Positions 45,801 to 55,748 of a stretch of DNA of 64,000 nucleotides are shown here, in pieces. The DNA lies in contig VXAY01004300.1 of the NCBI GenBank assembly GCA_013399855.1, positions 486,281 through 550,280 on the forward strand, written 5' to 3'. The notes beneath the pieces are model-generated. The model was not told the DNA's origin and ran no database searches. It was given only the letters and a program-made list of their open reading frames with translations. The DNA comes from Oxyruncus cristatus (lineage: Eukaryota; Chordata; Aves; Passeriformes; Cotingidae). Made by a program: the position numbers and the translations under genes. Positions within the stretch are counted from its first letter, which is position 1; every line of letters begins with the position of its first letter.

Positions 45801-48800
45801 CACTGCACTTAACCTGCTGGATTCACAGGACTCTCATTAATAACTGCCCCCGTCACTATACGAGGCAGAGAATAGTTTCCAAGGCCAGGTTGGGCCGGAC
45901 TTGGAGCAACTTGGTCTAGTGGAAGGTGACCCTGCCCACGGCAGGGGGAGGGAATGAGATGAGCTTTAATGTCCCTTCCCACCCAAACCATTCTGGGATT
46001 CTGTGGTGTAGAAAGGGAGCCTGACCCTGTTCTGCTCACCACCTGCCCAGCAAGGGGCTTGTGGAGGCAAGACTGAATCCAGAATGGCCTTTAAGGTATT
46101 TTCCGACCCCTGCCCCTCCCCGAGGTACAGGTTCCGAGCCCAGAACGGTGCCGGCTCCCCCGGCCGCCCCCCAGCGCCGGGAACGCGGGCGGCTGCTGCG
46201 CTCTGCTGGCGGCGGAGCTGCGCTACAGACCCCGCGCCCCGAGCGGGCAGGGACGGAGGCAGGGAGGGATCCCCCGGCACCTCGGGGCTGTGCGGGACCT
46301 CCTGCCACGGAGGCACTTCTCGCCCCCGGGGCACATCCCGCCATGGGGCACATCCAGCACCGCAGGCACATCCCGCCCCCGGGAAGATCCTGCCCCGCGG
46401 GCACCTCCCGCCCTGGGGACACAATCCTGCCAGGGGCATAACCCGCCCCGGGGGCACAACCTGTGCCGCGGGCACATCCCGGCCCCGGAGCACATCCTGC
46501 CCTGAGGCACGTTCTGCCCCCGGAGGCTCATCTTGCCCAGAGGCAAACCCTGTCCCAGCACCGCCTCGAGGGCAGCTCCCCTGGTCTAACAACAAACCGG
46601 TTCTCCAGCGGGAAATTCCCCCTTGTATCTGTGACCCGTTTCTTTATAAAAAAACAATGGAATCCAGCCCTCTGTGCTGTATCACATATCCAAAACGCTC
46701 CCAAAGGCCAGGGAAGCCGTGCAGCAGCAGCAGCGTGCTGGGGTGCTGCCACGAGCCCAGCCAGCTCCTGAGAGCCTCTGTGAAGGACAGTGAGCCCTTG
46801 GGTACGTACCAGCCCGCTGGCTTTAACCAGGGGAGCTTCCAGGTCTGGGTAGACATTCTCCAGGTACCACCGGAAACTTTTGCACTGGAGCTTCTTTCGC
46901 AGCTGGATTTGTTGAGTCAGGTCTCCAACATCCACGTTTTTCAAAACCAAGTGGTAAGCGTGGCCGTAGAAGAGCTCCTTGTACTCGTCCAGCCAGACCT
47001 CTGCCACACGGGCCAGGTTCCTCTCCACTGTTCTCACCCGGTCTTTCGGGAAGGAATAAGGATTGTCATTCCTGAAAATGTGCCCAACTCTGGAGCAGGG
47101 AACAATCTCGATCTCTCCTCCACACATCCAGACCTGAGAAACAGAGGTCACTGGCAGAAACACGTGCAGATGACGGGTGCTGGCTTTGTGCAAGCCAGGA
47201 GAGAAGCAGAAAGCTAAGTCAGGTGCCAGGGGAGATGGGGTCTCCAGCACGGAGCTGCCCCTGGGGAGCCCCTGTCTAAGCCTCATCACCCACCCAAGCT
47301 GGAAGGGGTGCAGGCATGTGACAGTGACCTACCTTGAATGAAATCTCCATATTTTCCCCTCCCCAAACATCCAGTCCTGGGTCGTACATTCCCAGCTCAA
47401 AAAAATACTTCTTATCAATGGAGAACAGGCCACCTGCCATGACGGGGCACCTGGGAACAGAGAAGCACATGATGTGTCAGTGACAGAGGTGGTATCTGGG
47501 TGGCTTTACCCAGCCTGAAACTGCAACGGGGCAGGAAAAAGGCAGTGGAATGTTCTCCCAGCCCTGGGAGCATCACTGACACGCCTGAAGTGCTGTGAGT
47601 GGGGGGAAAGGCTTCCTGGGCTTTGCCCATGCCTGGTGGGATTGCCCACAGCGTATCTGTGCCTCTGCTGTCCTGGCAAGCAAAGGAACAACATTTGGCC
47701 TCAAAGGAGCCTTTGCTGCTAAATTATTACCAAAGGAACAGGCTGGTTTGCAAAGCTCTCACATTTGCATTTTTTACCTTATTATATCAGTCTCCTTGAT
47801 TTTATTTGTCTCGATGATCTCTTGCGGAATCTGCCTCCATCCAAAATTCATTGGCCAAGTAAAAATCCCACGCTGGAAGTTGTCCACGGTCATGTAACTA
47901 AACGGAAAAAAGATCGGGATGACTAATTCTGAGTCACATTCCTGATTGAAATGTCACCCTTAATGAGTGAATATCTGTACGTAATTAAACCAGGATTTTA
48001 ACAAATTTCATCAGGAATCCTCTTCATGTACTAAAAGTCATGAAAAAGGGAAAAGGTGTGTGTGATAATCACAGGGGCCATATTCACAGCTAATGTTAAT
48101 TTCTGGTGTACAGCAGCATTCCATGTCCCCTGTGGAATGCTGCTGGAGGCCAGTTAGGAGGTCTGGAGTCGTGTCTGCCTGTAATGAACACACTGGTGGT
48201 CCCAGTAAGGGACTTTACTCAAGCTTCCAGCATGGATTTGGTGATTTCCAGGGATGCCCCACCTCATGTCCTTGTCACTGATGACCTCAATGACGGGGCA
48301 GGCGACCTTGGTGCGGCGCAGTCGGACCCTCTCCAGCAGTGGCTCCAGCCACCCCACGTTGCACTCCACGTGTGAGTCCAGGAACGTCAGGACGGCGCCT
48401 GTGCAGAGGCCGCGGCAGCATCAGGCCTCGGGCACCCCGACCCCAGCCTGTGCCGACCAACCCCCCCGGGCACCCCACAGGCTCAGGGTGCTGCCAATGG
48501 TGCCACGACCCCCCTTGGCTCCCCAGACCCTCCCAGTCACAGCCCAGAGCATGTTTTCACATGGCAGGTTACAACAGAAATGGCCATTTTGGTGCTGACA
48601 CGGCCTGGCCAGGGCAGGTGGTGGATCCGGGGCGGCACGGCTGGAAATCCTGATGAAAGGACACCCGTAGTGCCTTGGGAAGGACTAACACCCAGTGCTG
48701 GAGACACCTTCCCCGCACCTCTGGGGGATCCCAACCAGCTGGAACATGGTTCTTGTCCCACCTTTGGCGATCTCTGCTCCCGCCAGCCTGGCCCGTATCA

Positions 48801-51800
48801 GACCGTGCCTCTCCTTGAGACGCAGGATCTTCACTTTTGGGAACTGCGCCATGTACGTGTCCAGCTGCTCCTTCAGGTACTCTGCAGAGGAGGATGAGAG
48901 GGTGAGGCTGACTTACCCATTTCCACCCACTTCCAGGGTGAAAAGCAGCAGGCAGGTTTTCTCTGGAAGCATCTCCAGACACACTGGGATCCTCAGCACT
49001 GGAGTGTGAACATCTGGGCGCAGCTGCAGGGCTTCTGGTGCACAGTGCTGTGGTCCCAGCCTGTTCCCCAGGGAAAGAGCCAGTTGCTTCAGTGTCAGTT
49101 GGTTTAGGCTCAAGCAATGAGCCTGAAAATCTCTGTGGGAGATTTCCTGTGTGTCCCAGTACTTTGTGATGGTTGTGCTGCTTTGTGCCCTCACTCGGTT
49201 AGTTCATGATCCAAACCTGGCTGTTCAAAGACTCCAAAATTAGGGGTTTATGAGGGAAAACTGTAGGAACACGTTATGATGATTATATTAAAAAGCAGCA
49301 AACTGAATCTTTTTCCTGTGTGTTGTCTTTTGTTGCATTGATGGCTTTCTGTGTGCATGGCATGAGCTCTGAAGTCCATCTGAGACTTTCAGCACTTTCC
49401 CTGAAGAATCAGCAGTGGGGAAATGACATAATTCCTAAATTTTTAAGGGCTAAAGCCAGCAGACAGCTGAGGCATCACAACGCAGATGTTTAGTATCACC
49501 TGAAATGCCGATAAAAGGCACTGGCAAGGCAGATCCTGGCACACCACCACTCCCACTGCAGCTCCCTGTCCTCTGAGGAACTGAGCAGTATGTCCCCTGC
49601 ACTGGGAACACAGGGGCTTGTCTGGGAGCTGCACAGAGAGGGGTGCACAAGCCCTTGAGCCAGGGACGCCCTGAAGATGGGTGGGCTGGGCAGGACTCAG
49701 CTCCCTGGTGCTCCTGGAGCCTGGTGCCTCCAGCAGCCTCTGCCTTGATTCCCCACAGCCATCCCCAGTGCCCGCCTGGCCTCTGATCCCCCCAGCCCCC
49801 AGCACAGGCTGCACTTCAATACAGCCCAAGGAGAAAATGTGATTTCTCTCTTCTGTTCAGAATTGAATTACAGAGAACAAATCGCATTTTGCCCTGAAGT
49901 TATATTAGTTTCATAAAGGCAGAAGCTTCACCTACCCTTAGTGCTGAAGTCATCCACCAAAATGACTTCCTCAATCAGGTGTGGAGGAGACCTGCTGAGG
50001 ACACTGTGCACGGAGCGGAGGAGGGTGGACCACACTTCATCCACGAAGCACATGATGATGGTGGTGGTCGGGAGGTCGTCGTGGACACGCTGCTCGGAGC
50101 ACCTGTAACAGCAACACGGGCTCACAGGTCACACTCCTGAAAATATCCAGGCTCCGTGTTTTCTGGGAAAATGAATAGGGAAGGGGGGAAGCCAAACGTG
50201 GAATACAGAGGCAAAGCTATGCAATTTTGGGAGGGGGAACAGAAGGATAAAGGAGGAACCCCTCCCATAGCCCCAGTGCCCCTCTCGTGGGCAGCCCAAC
50301 AGGACGGGATGTGTTTCTGACCAGGACCTATTTTGAAGAAAATTCAGAGGTATTTCAGGGCTTCACAGAAGTGCTCTGGGTAAATGAAAATCACCGCAGA
50401 ATTACTTTGTCATAATCCTTCTCCTGCTCTCTTGGAGCCCTGCTAGGCACTGGAAGGGGCTCTAAGGTCTCCCTGGAGCCTTCCCTTCCCTAACTCTCTC
50501 AGCCCCAGGACTACAGATCCAGGCTCTGCAGGGAGCACTCCCCACAAGCCTCCTGTCCATCCCACTCCTCCTCAGGGCCTCTCCCCACAGCCCTCCTGGT
50601 GCTCCCACAGCTCATGGTGCCTGGTGAGCACCAGTGTCACCAGTAAAGGAACAAGCATGGAGAGGCAGGTTGGAGGCTGGGACATGACACATTTCCTGTT
50701 GGCCAGATTTCAGTGGTCTAGTCCAGTAAGAATCACAAGAGGGACTGGAGTCTAAACTGGGAGAAATGGAATACACCAGCAAAAAAGCAATGTGTTGTTT
50801 GATTCCCAAGAGCTGCCAACTGGCACTGCCATGAGCTGGCCCTCACAACTCAGTATCTGCCCATGCCACTGGGCTGGGGGCAGAGCCTGCACAGGTTCCT
50901 CATGCAGCAGCACACATGCCCAGGGATGTGCCCTATTTGGCCAAGGTGTTCCCCGTGACGGCAAAGCGACTGCTCCTGGGCAGGTGCGTCACTCCCTGGA
51001 GGTGCTTCCTGCTCCACAGCTCCAAGGCTTTGCTGCCCAGACCAATCTCAGTGCTGGCTTTGTGCCACCACAGCTCTGGTCCTGTGCACAGGTGGTATGA
51101 GCAAGTAGCCCTAGCTGTCTCCCTCCTTCCCTGCTCCAATTCTTCCTGTGCAGGGTCTCAGGTCAGCAAGCACCAACAGCACCATGGGAATGTCTGCACT
51201 GTTCTGCAGGATGGAGACAATCACGGCACAATTCCCACCCCACCGTACCTGTGGGCTGTGAGTGTAGGAAGAGGGACATGGGAGGGTCTCTGCACAAGGG
51301 AAGTCTCCCCGTGTGCCCAGGGGCTGAGAGATGTCTGCGTCAGGAAAGGCTCAATGTGAGAGATGAACTGGCCACTCACCTGAGCTGGCACCTTCCCCGG
51401 CCCTCTCTTCAGCTGCCACAGAACCACAGAATGGCTTAGGTTGGAAAAGACCTTTAAGATCATCAAGCCACAGCATCAACCCCACACTGCCAAGTGCACC
51501 TGGCATGGCAGCTCAGGATGAAGCCCCCCCAGTTCCATCAGTGAGGTGCTGCCCATGTCTTGTCCAGCTCTTCTCTGTTGGCACTATGGGAGGGAGTGTC
51601 TTTTTTGAAGTGCAATCCTGACATCTGCAGAATCAACTATACATTTCATAGGGACAGCTGTAACTGTGTGGCAGTTTTCCAAACCTAAACTCTGTGTCCC
51701 TCCCCACATATACCCAACCCACAGATGGAGCCCCCTGTACCACTTTGCTGCTGCATGCCCGCTGGATTGCGCCAGCTCCCAGCACATGGCTTTATCTCCT

Positions 51801-53019
51801 GCAGGGGCTTGTGGAGCCACAACAGGGCCTCTGGACATGGGGGCCCTTGGGGTGCCTCCGCCTCAAGGGAAGGGCTGAGACACTTTGCAGGTGTGAGAGC
51901 ACCTCCAGGCAGGGGGGGCTCCTGCTGCCCAGGCAAAGCGGTGGGGTGCAGGATCCAGGAACCAATGCAACAACACTGAAACCAGTCGTGCTTTGAGCTG
52001 CACCTGACATAGCACGTACAGTGCTATGCACGCACAGAGACGCCTGAGCCCCATCACCTGCCCTGTGTGCCCTGATTCTTTGGGTAGCAGGGTTCAGTGG
52101 GTTACAACCCGCAAACTTTACTCAGTTTTACATTTAACAACAAAGTGCTCTGACTTGGACAGGCAAGAGGTGTCTGACAGGTGGCACAGGCGAAGCAGAG
52201 GGCTTGGTGCCCCCAGCAGCCCTCCCCAGAGCCACTGAGCCCATTCACACGGGGCAAGGCAGGGATTTGTGCAAGGGGAGTGGATCTTACCCGGCAGGCC
52301 TGGTGTCTGCGATGGCTCTGTCCACGGGGATCAGATCGCTGAGGTAGACATTAAAGTTTCCTTCTTTCCATCTACTTTTTGCTTCTTCTTGTTTATCGTC
52401 AGGGACTGCAACAGCGTGTCCAAACTGGCCGGGAGCTCGGGGGTCTCTCGGTGCAAGCGTTGCATCCACGGACAGGACCCTGTGCCTCCCCGGGCTGCCA
52501 CCCGCCTGCTCCTGCCTGTCCTGGCCAGTGCCAACCACCCCGAGAGCTGCTCCCGCCTGCTCCTGCCCATCCTGTCCAGTGCCAGCCGCCCCCGGAGCTG
52601 CTCCTGGCGTCGCACCCAGCTCCCGGCTCCGGTCACCCCGCGCAGTGGCCCCGGCAGTGGCAGACGCGGCGTGGGCACCATCCCTGTTCTCGTCAGAAAG
52701 TTGTTTGTGCTTTTCGTGTCTCGCTGTGGCGTTCCCCGCAGAGTGGGGTCCACGAGGCGGGACTGCGGCGCTGGCGGGGTTCTTTGCCTCTTTGCTAATG
52801 AGGATGAAGCGAGTTCTGGAGGAAGTTTCCTTCTGTCCCGTGTTTGTTTCCTCTGGTCCAGGCTGGGCGCCCGTTCCCGGTGCCCGGGCCGCCCGGCCGG
52901 TCTGTCCCGCCGTGCCGGGGGGACGCCGCTCGCTCCCGTTGGCGGCGTGTCCGAGCGCTCCCGTGCCCGTCCCCCCGAGCCCGGCTGGCCGCGGGGGCTC
53001 GCTGGGAGCGGGGGCCGGG
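42702..53019 (-). CDS. GALNT5: Polypeptide N-acetylgalactosaminyltransferase 5, exons 2-10 and 3' part of exon 1
   Basis: Golgi type II membrane enzyme that transfers GalNAc from UDP-GalNAc to Ser/Thr, starting mucin-type O-glycans. Coding exons in transcript order: 53019-52291 (5' end in the gap), 50102-49936, 48881-48762, 48398-48263, 47897-47778, 47450-47333, 47133-46810, 45737-45657, 44611-44450, 42848-42702. All junctions are GT-AG with matching phases. Exon 1 gives a long Ala/Gly/Thr-rich stem and ends [20 protein letters not shown]. The GT-A catalytic domain shows [28 protein letters not shown] (metal-binding DxH), [20 protein letters not shown] and VGHIFRN. A ricin-type lectin domain closes the protein and ends [11 protein letters not shown]. 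The long stem and motif details fit GALNT5, as does its place next to ERMN. The membrane anchor at the N terminus is not visible and probably lies in the gap. Confidence 0.94.
42939..43030 (-). repeat. CR1 LINE 3' fragment in GALNT5 intron 9
   Basis: Starts cagaatcacagaatcaatta, then agttggaaaagacctctgag. Lies 91 bases upstream (transcript sense) of GALNT5 exon 10. Confidence 0.8.
44450..44611 (-). CDS. GALNT5: GALNT5 exon 9: lectin beta repeat
   Basis: 162 bases, 54 codons; acceptor cccacag, donor gtgagt. Encodes [20 protein letters not shown], then [17 protein letters not shown] and [24 protein letters not shown] is almost identical to mammals; the cysteine-bearing middle is divergent. Confidence 0.9.
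45038..45310 (-). repeat. CR1 LINE copy in GALNT5 intron 8
   Basis: Runs from gggcagggacaccttccact through ttgtcctgtccctccaggcc to tggaaagggctcta. The tail end is truncated. Confidence 0.85.
45657..45737 (-). CDS. GALNT5: GALNT5 exon 8: lectin alpha repeat
   Basis: 81 bases, 27 codons; acceptor ttttccag, donor gtaagg. Encodes [20 protein letters not shown], then ECDVNNM, aligning with human [23 protein letters not shown]. Too short for open-frame length searches. Confidence 0.9.
45879..46008 (+). repeat. CR1 LINE 3' fragment in GALNT5 intron 7
   Basis: Contains gagcaacttggtctagtgga and accattctgggattctgtgg. Together with the copy at 45038 it flanks the small GALNT5 exon 8 on both sides, in opposite orientation. 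Confidence 0.85.
46290..46555. repeat. GC-rich minisatellite in GALNT5 intron 7
   Basis: Roughly a dozen degenerate units of 18-22 bases with the core GGCACATCCCGCC. Very CpG-rich. Open frames run through it on both strands because stop codons are scarce in this composition. Confidence 0.85.
46810..47133 (-). CDS. GALNT5: GALNT5 exon 7: end of catalytic domain and linker
   Basis: 324 bases, 108 codons, the same size as in human; acceptor tttctcag, donor gtacgt. Encodes [20 protein letters not shown], then [12 protein letters not shown], the [15 protein letters not shown] block and the linker that leads to the lectin domain ([12 protein letters not shown]). Confidence 0.95.
47333..47450 (-). 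CDS. GALNT5: GALNT5 exon 6: Gal/GalNAc-T motif
   Basis: 118 bases; acceptor ttcccag, donor gtaggt, phase 0 end. Encodes [20 protein letters not shown], then [26 protein letters not shown] is the conserved Gal/GalNAc-transferase motif. Confidence 0.95.
47778..47897 (-). CDS. GALNT5: GALNT5 exon 5
   Basis: 120 bases; acceptor ccgtttag, donor gtaaaa. Encodes [20 protein letters not shown], then [19 protein letters not shown]. This acceptor-substrate-side region closely matches mammalian GALNT5. Confidence 0.93.
48263..48398 (-). CDS. GALNT5: GALNT5 exon 4: DxH metal site
   Basis: 136 bases; acceptor tgcacag, donor gtgggg, phase 2 end. Encodes [20 protein letters not shown], then [20 protein letters not shown] and DKDM. 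LDSH carries the manganese-binding Asp and His. Confidence 0.95.
48762..48881 (-). CDS. GALNT5: GALNT5 exon 3
   Basis: 120 bases; acceptor cctctgcag, donor gtggga. Encodes [20 protein letters not shown], then [20 protein letters not shown]. RLxxRxGLIRARxxGA is a family signature. Confidence 0.94.
49936..50102 (-). CDS. GALNT5: GALNT5 exon 2: start of catalytic domain
   Basis: 167 bases; acceptor gttacag, donor gtaggt. Encodes [20 protein letters not shown], then [20 protein letters not shown] and [20 protein letters not shown] is the family UDP-binding region. Confidence 0.95.
50411..50500 (-). repeat. Possible CR1 internal fragment
   Basis: tcttggagccctgctaggca and ggctctaaggtctccctgga resemble the segment upstream of the CR1 3' end seen in the copy at 12014. 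The tail is missing. Confidence 0.5.
51417..51560 (-). repeat. CR1 LINE 3' fragment in GALNT5 intron 1
   Basis: Starts cacagaaccacagaatggct, then taggttggaaaagaccttta, the same subfamily as the copy at 42939. Confidence 0.8.
52291..53019 (-). CDS. GALNT5: GALNT5 exon 1, 3' part: luminal stem
   Basis: Open for 243 codons from the gap edge to the donor gtaaga, ending in phase 2. The last third matches other GALNT5 proteins ([34 protein letters not shown]). The rest is low-complexity Ala/Gly/Thr/Pro with a 17-residue unit repeated twice. In mammals this single exon encodes the cytoplasmic tail, anchor and a stem of over 400 residues, so a substantial part is missing. Confidence 0.88.
52501..52602 (-). 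repeat. GALNT5: 51-base coding tandem repeat in GALNT5 stem
   Basis: Two 51-base units in frame with GALNT5 exon 1, translating to [17 protein letters not shown] and [17 protein letters not shown]. Confidence 0.9.
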
Positions 53020-53721
53020 NNNNNNNNNNNNNNNNNNNNNNNNNNNNNNNNNNNNNNNNNNNNNNNNNNNNNNNNNNNNNNNNNNNNNNNNNNNNNNNNN
53101 NNNNNNNNNNNNNNNNNNNNNNNNNNNNNNNNNNNNNNNNNNNNNNNNNNNNNNNNNNNNNNNNNNNNNNNNNNNNNNNNNNNNNNNNNNNNNNNNNNNN
53201 NNNNNNNNNNNNNNNNNNNNNNNNNNNNNNNNNNNNNNNNNNNNNNNNNNNNNNNNNNNNNNNNNNNNNNNNNNNNNNNNNNNNNNNNNNNNNNNNNNNN
53301 NNNNNNNNNNNNNNNNNNNNNNNNNNNNNNNNNNNNNNNNNNNNNNNNNNNNNNNNNNNNNNNNNNNNNNNNNNNNNNNNNNNNNNNNNNNNNNNNNNNN
53401 NNNNNNNNNNNNNNNNNNNNNNNNNNNNNNNNNNNNNNNNNNNNNNNNNNNNNNNNNNNNNNNNNNNNNNNNNNNNNNNNNNNNNNNNNNNNNNNNNNNN
53501 NNNNNNNNNNNNNNNNNNNNNNNNNNNNNNNNNNNNNNNNNNNNNNNNNNNNNNNNNNNNNNNNNNNNNNNNNNNNNNNNNNNNNNNNNNNNNNNNNNNN
53601 NNNNNNNNNNNNNNNNNNNNNNNNNNNNNNNNNNNNNNNNNNNNNNNNNNNNNNNNNNNNNNNNNNNNNNNNNNNNNNNNNNNNNNNNNNNNNNNNNNNN
53701 NNNNNNNNNNNNNNNNNNNNN
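53020..53721. other. Assembly gap (702 N)
   Basis: Unresolved bases inside a GC-rich, repeat-bearing island. The GALNT5 reading frame enters the gap from its lower edge, so the missing sequence should hold the N-terminal anchor and part of the stem. The true gap length may differ from 702. Confidence 0.98.
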
Positions 53722-54200
53722 CAGGGGGAGCGGGGCTGCGGCTCGGGCGTCCTGCCGGCGGAGCGGGGCTGCGGTCGGGGGTGCTGTGCGTGTCCGCGCT
53801 CCACGTGGCAGCTGGCGCGGCAGTCGGTGGGTTGAGCCGCTGCTGAGGACGTGGGAGTGTTTCGGATCCCGCTCAGTTACAGGGCATGGGAGCCACGCTG
53901 GCGAAGCCCGGCAGCCTCCGGTGGGCTGAGCCGGAGAACGCCAAGAAAGGAAGCACCGCGGAACCACCCTCCTGCTCCGGCCCTGGACCGCAGGCTGGAA
54001 CGTGGCAGGCTTTGCTGGCAGTGCTGGTTGTACCCGCTGACCTGACTGTGCCAGCTGTCCAGGCCGGGCCATATGTTCTGGCTGTGCTGGCAGTGCTGGC
54101 ATGCGAGGGCTGTGCGGTCTGACAGCGGGGACACCTTGCATAGCTGTGGTGGCAGCCAGTGGGGAGACCTTGCACAACCACGCCGGCAGCCGAAGCACTT
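53722..54200. other. GC-rich GALNT5 upstream region with short tandem repeats
   Basis: CpG-rich flank on the promoter side of GALNT5. A unit of about 33 bases starting GAGCGGGGCTGCGG is duplicated at about 53728-53790, and another of about 33 bases with GACCTTGCA-like cores is repeated at about 54127-54191. No membrane-anchor codons were recognised, so this is more likely promoter or 5' UTR than coding. Confidence 0.45.
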
Positions 54201-55566
54201 GCTGACACAGTCAGGTGAAGGAGCTATAATGTGTGGGGAGAAGTTCTGAAAACTCAGAGTACGGGCACTGAACTGAAAGAGGAAAAAGCCTGAGATGGTG
54301 TTTTGCAGCTTTATTAAACACCCTTAAAGCTCTCTGGTAATAATAAATGTAGTAGCAATGCACTGTATCCTAAATCCCAAAGCAGGAGGGTTTTTTTAAA
54401 TGAAGGGTTCCAACCCACTGCAGCACATAGGAACATTGAAATGAAATAAGTGGAAAAAATTACATTAATATTCATGCTGTAAAAACATAGGAATATCAAA
54501 GCCCAGCCTATGGTTACGTTGTGTGGTGGAAAATAAAGGAAATGGCCATTCCATGATTTTTCCAAGTCCTTTCTTTGCCAAGCAAACTCCCTCAGACATG
54601 GGAGGCAGTTCGATTTGTGTGTATGGATGGTGTTTGAAGATTCAGGAAAAGGGAAGGAAAGATAAGATTGCAAAAACTGTCTGAAGGGGGGGAATGTGAG
54701 CAGCAGCTTGAGAGGAAGCTCAGTCAGGCTGCACTTAAATGGAACAACTCCTTTGGTTTAGAAATAAAAGTTTGAGACACACAAGGCCTGTCGTTCATTC
54801 ACCACACTGGCACTACTTTTTCTCTTTTTTTCCCCATGCCAATGCTCACCATCTCTCTGGTAGCAGGAGTGCTTAGGCCTGACTGGGGTCCCCTCTGCCG
54901 GGACCTGCCATCACACGGGAGGGCTGTGCTCTGGGGTTGGCTCTGTGTGACCCCCAGGGCCAGCCCAGGGGACCCGGCAGTACCTGGCGCTGAGCTCTCC
55001 AGACCTCGCTCCCCAGGAGCTGCTGGAAGTGTGTTCTCTGCTGATGGCCAAGGCCAGCAGCATCTTCCCTAATCTCTGGGTGCAAGGTTCAGCCCTGCCG
55101 GGGCAGGGAGAGACCCAAGACATCCCCCTGGGCTTCAGCTTCACCCTCACGTGTTGTGACAAAGCCGTCGCCATTTCGGTATGGTCAGGCATTCCCTCTG
55201 CTCGCTCTGCGCCTTGGCTCTCCTCCCTGGCAAGTACAAATGTTCCAGATAGCTGAACAGATTCTGTGACACAAGACAGCTGCTTTTGTAGGGAGGAATT
55301 AATTTAATCAAGTACTCCATCATTAAAATAATCTGACAAGTCAGAGGGAAACGCACAGAAGCAAGCTTGCTTGAAGAAGAAAACTAACACTTTTTCCAGC
55401 CAGAAGTGTCCCAGAAAATGAGGCCATGGTGTAATACTTCACTCTAGGTCTCCATGTAATATTTTAGTAATGTAAATAATATATTGTCCAGAGATAATTT
55501 GTGAAGGAATTATCTCTTTGTAAAACCAGGCTGGCTTGGTAAACTGTATTTCTTCTCTGGAGCATA

Positions 55567-55748
55567 AGAATCATAAAATCAGAGTGGTTTGGGTTGAAAA
55601 GGACCTTAAAGATCATCCAGTCCACCATCCTGCCATTGGCAGGGAAACCTTCCACTATCCCAGCTTGCTTCAAGCCCCATCTAACCTGTCCTTGGACACT
55701 TCCAGGGATGGAGCAGCCACAGCTTCTCTGGGCAACCTGTTCCCAGAA
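55567..55748 (-). repeat. CR1 LINE 3' fragment
   Basis: Contains gtggtttgggttgaaaagga and gacacttccagggatgg in reverse orientation. Confidence 0.85.

Noticed and set aside
46084..47217. 377-codon plus-strand open frame
   Set aside because: It runs through a GC-rich minisatellite and then antisense to GALNT5 exon 7. Composition and overlap explain it, and no domain was recognised.
52269..54198. Long open frames crossing the N gap on both strands
   Set aside because: They are open only because N codons contain no stops. Only the GALNT5 frame below the gap has protein similarity.
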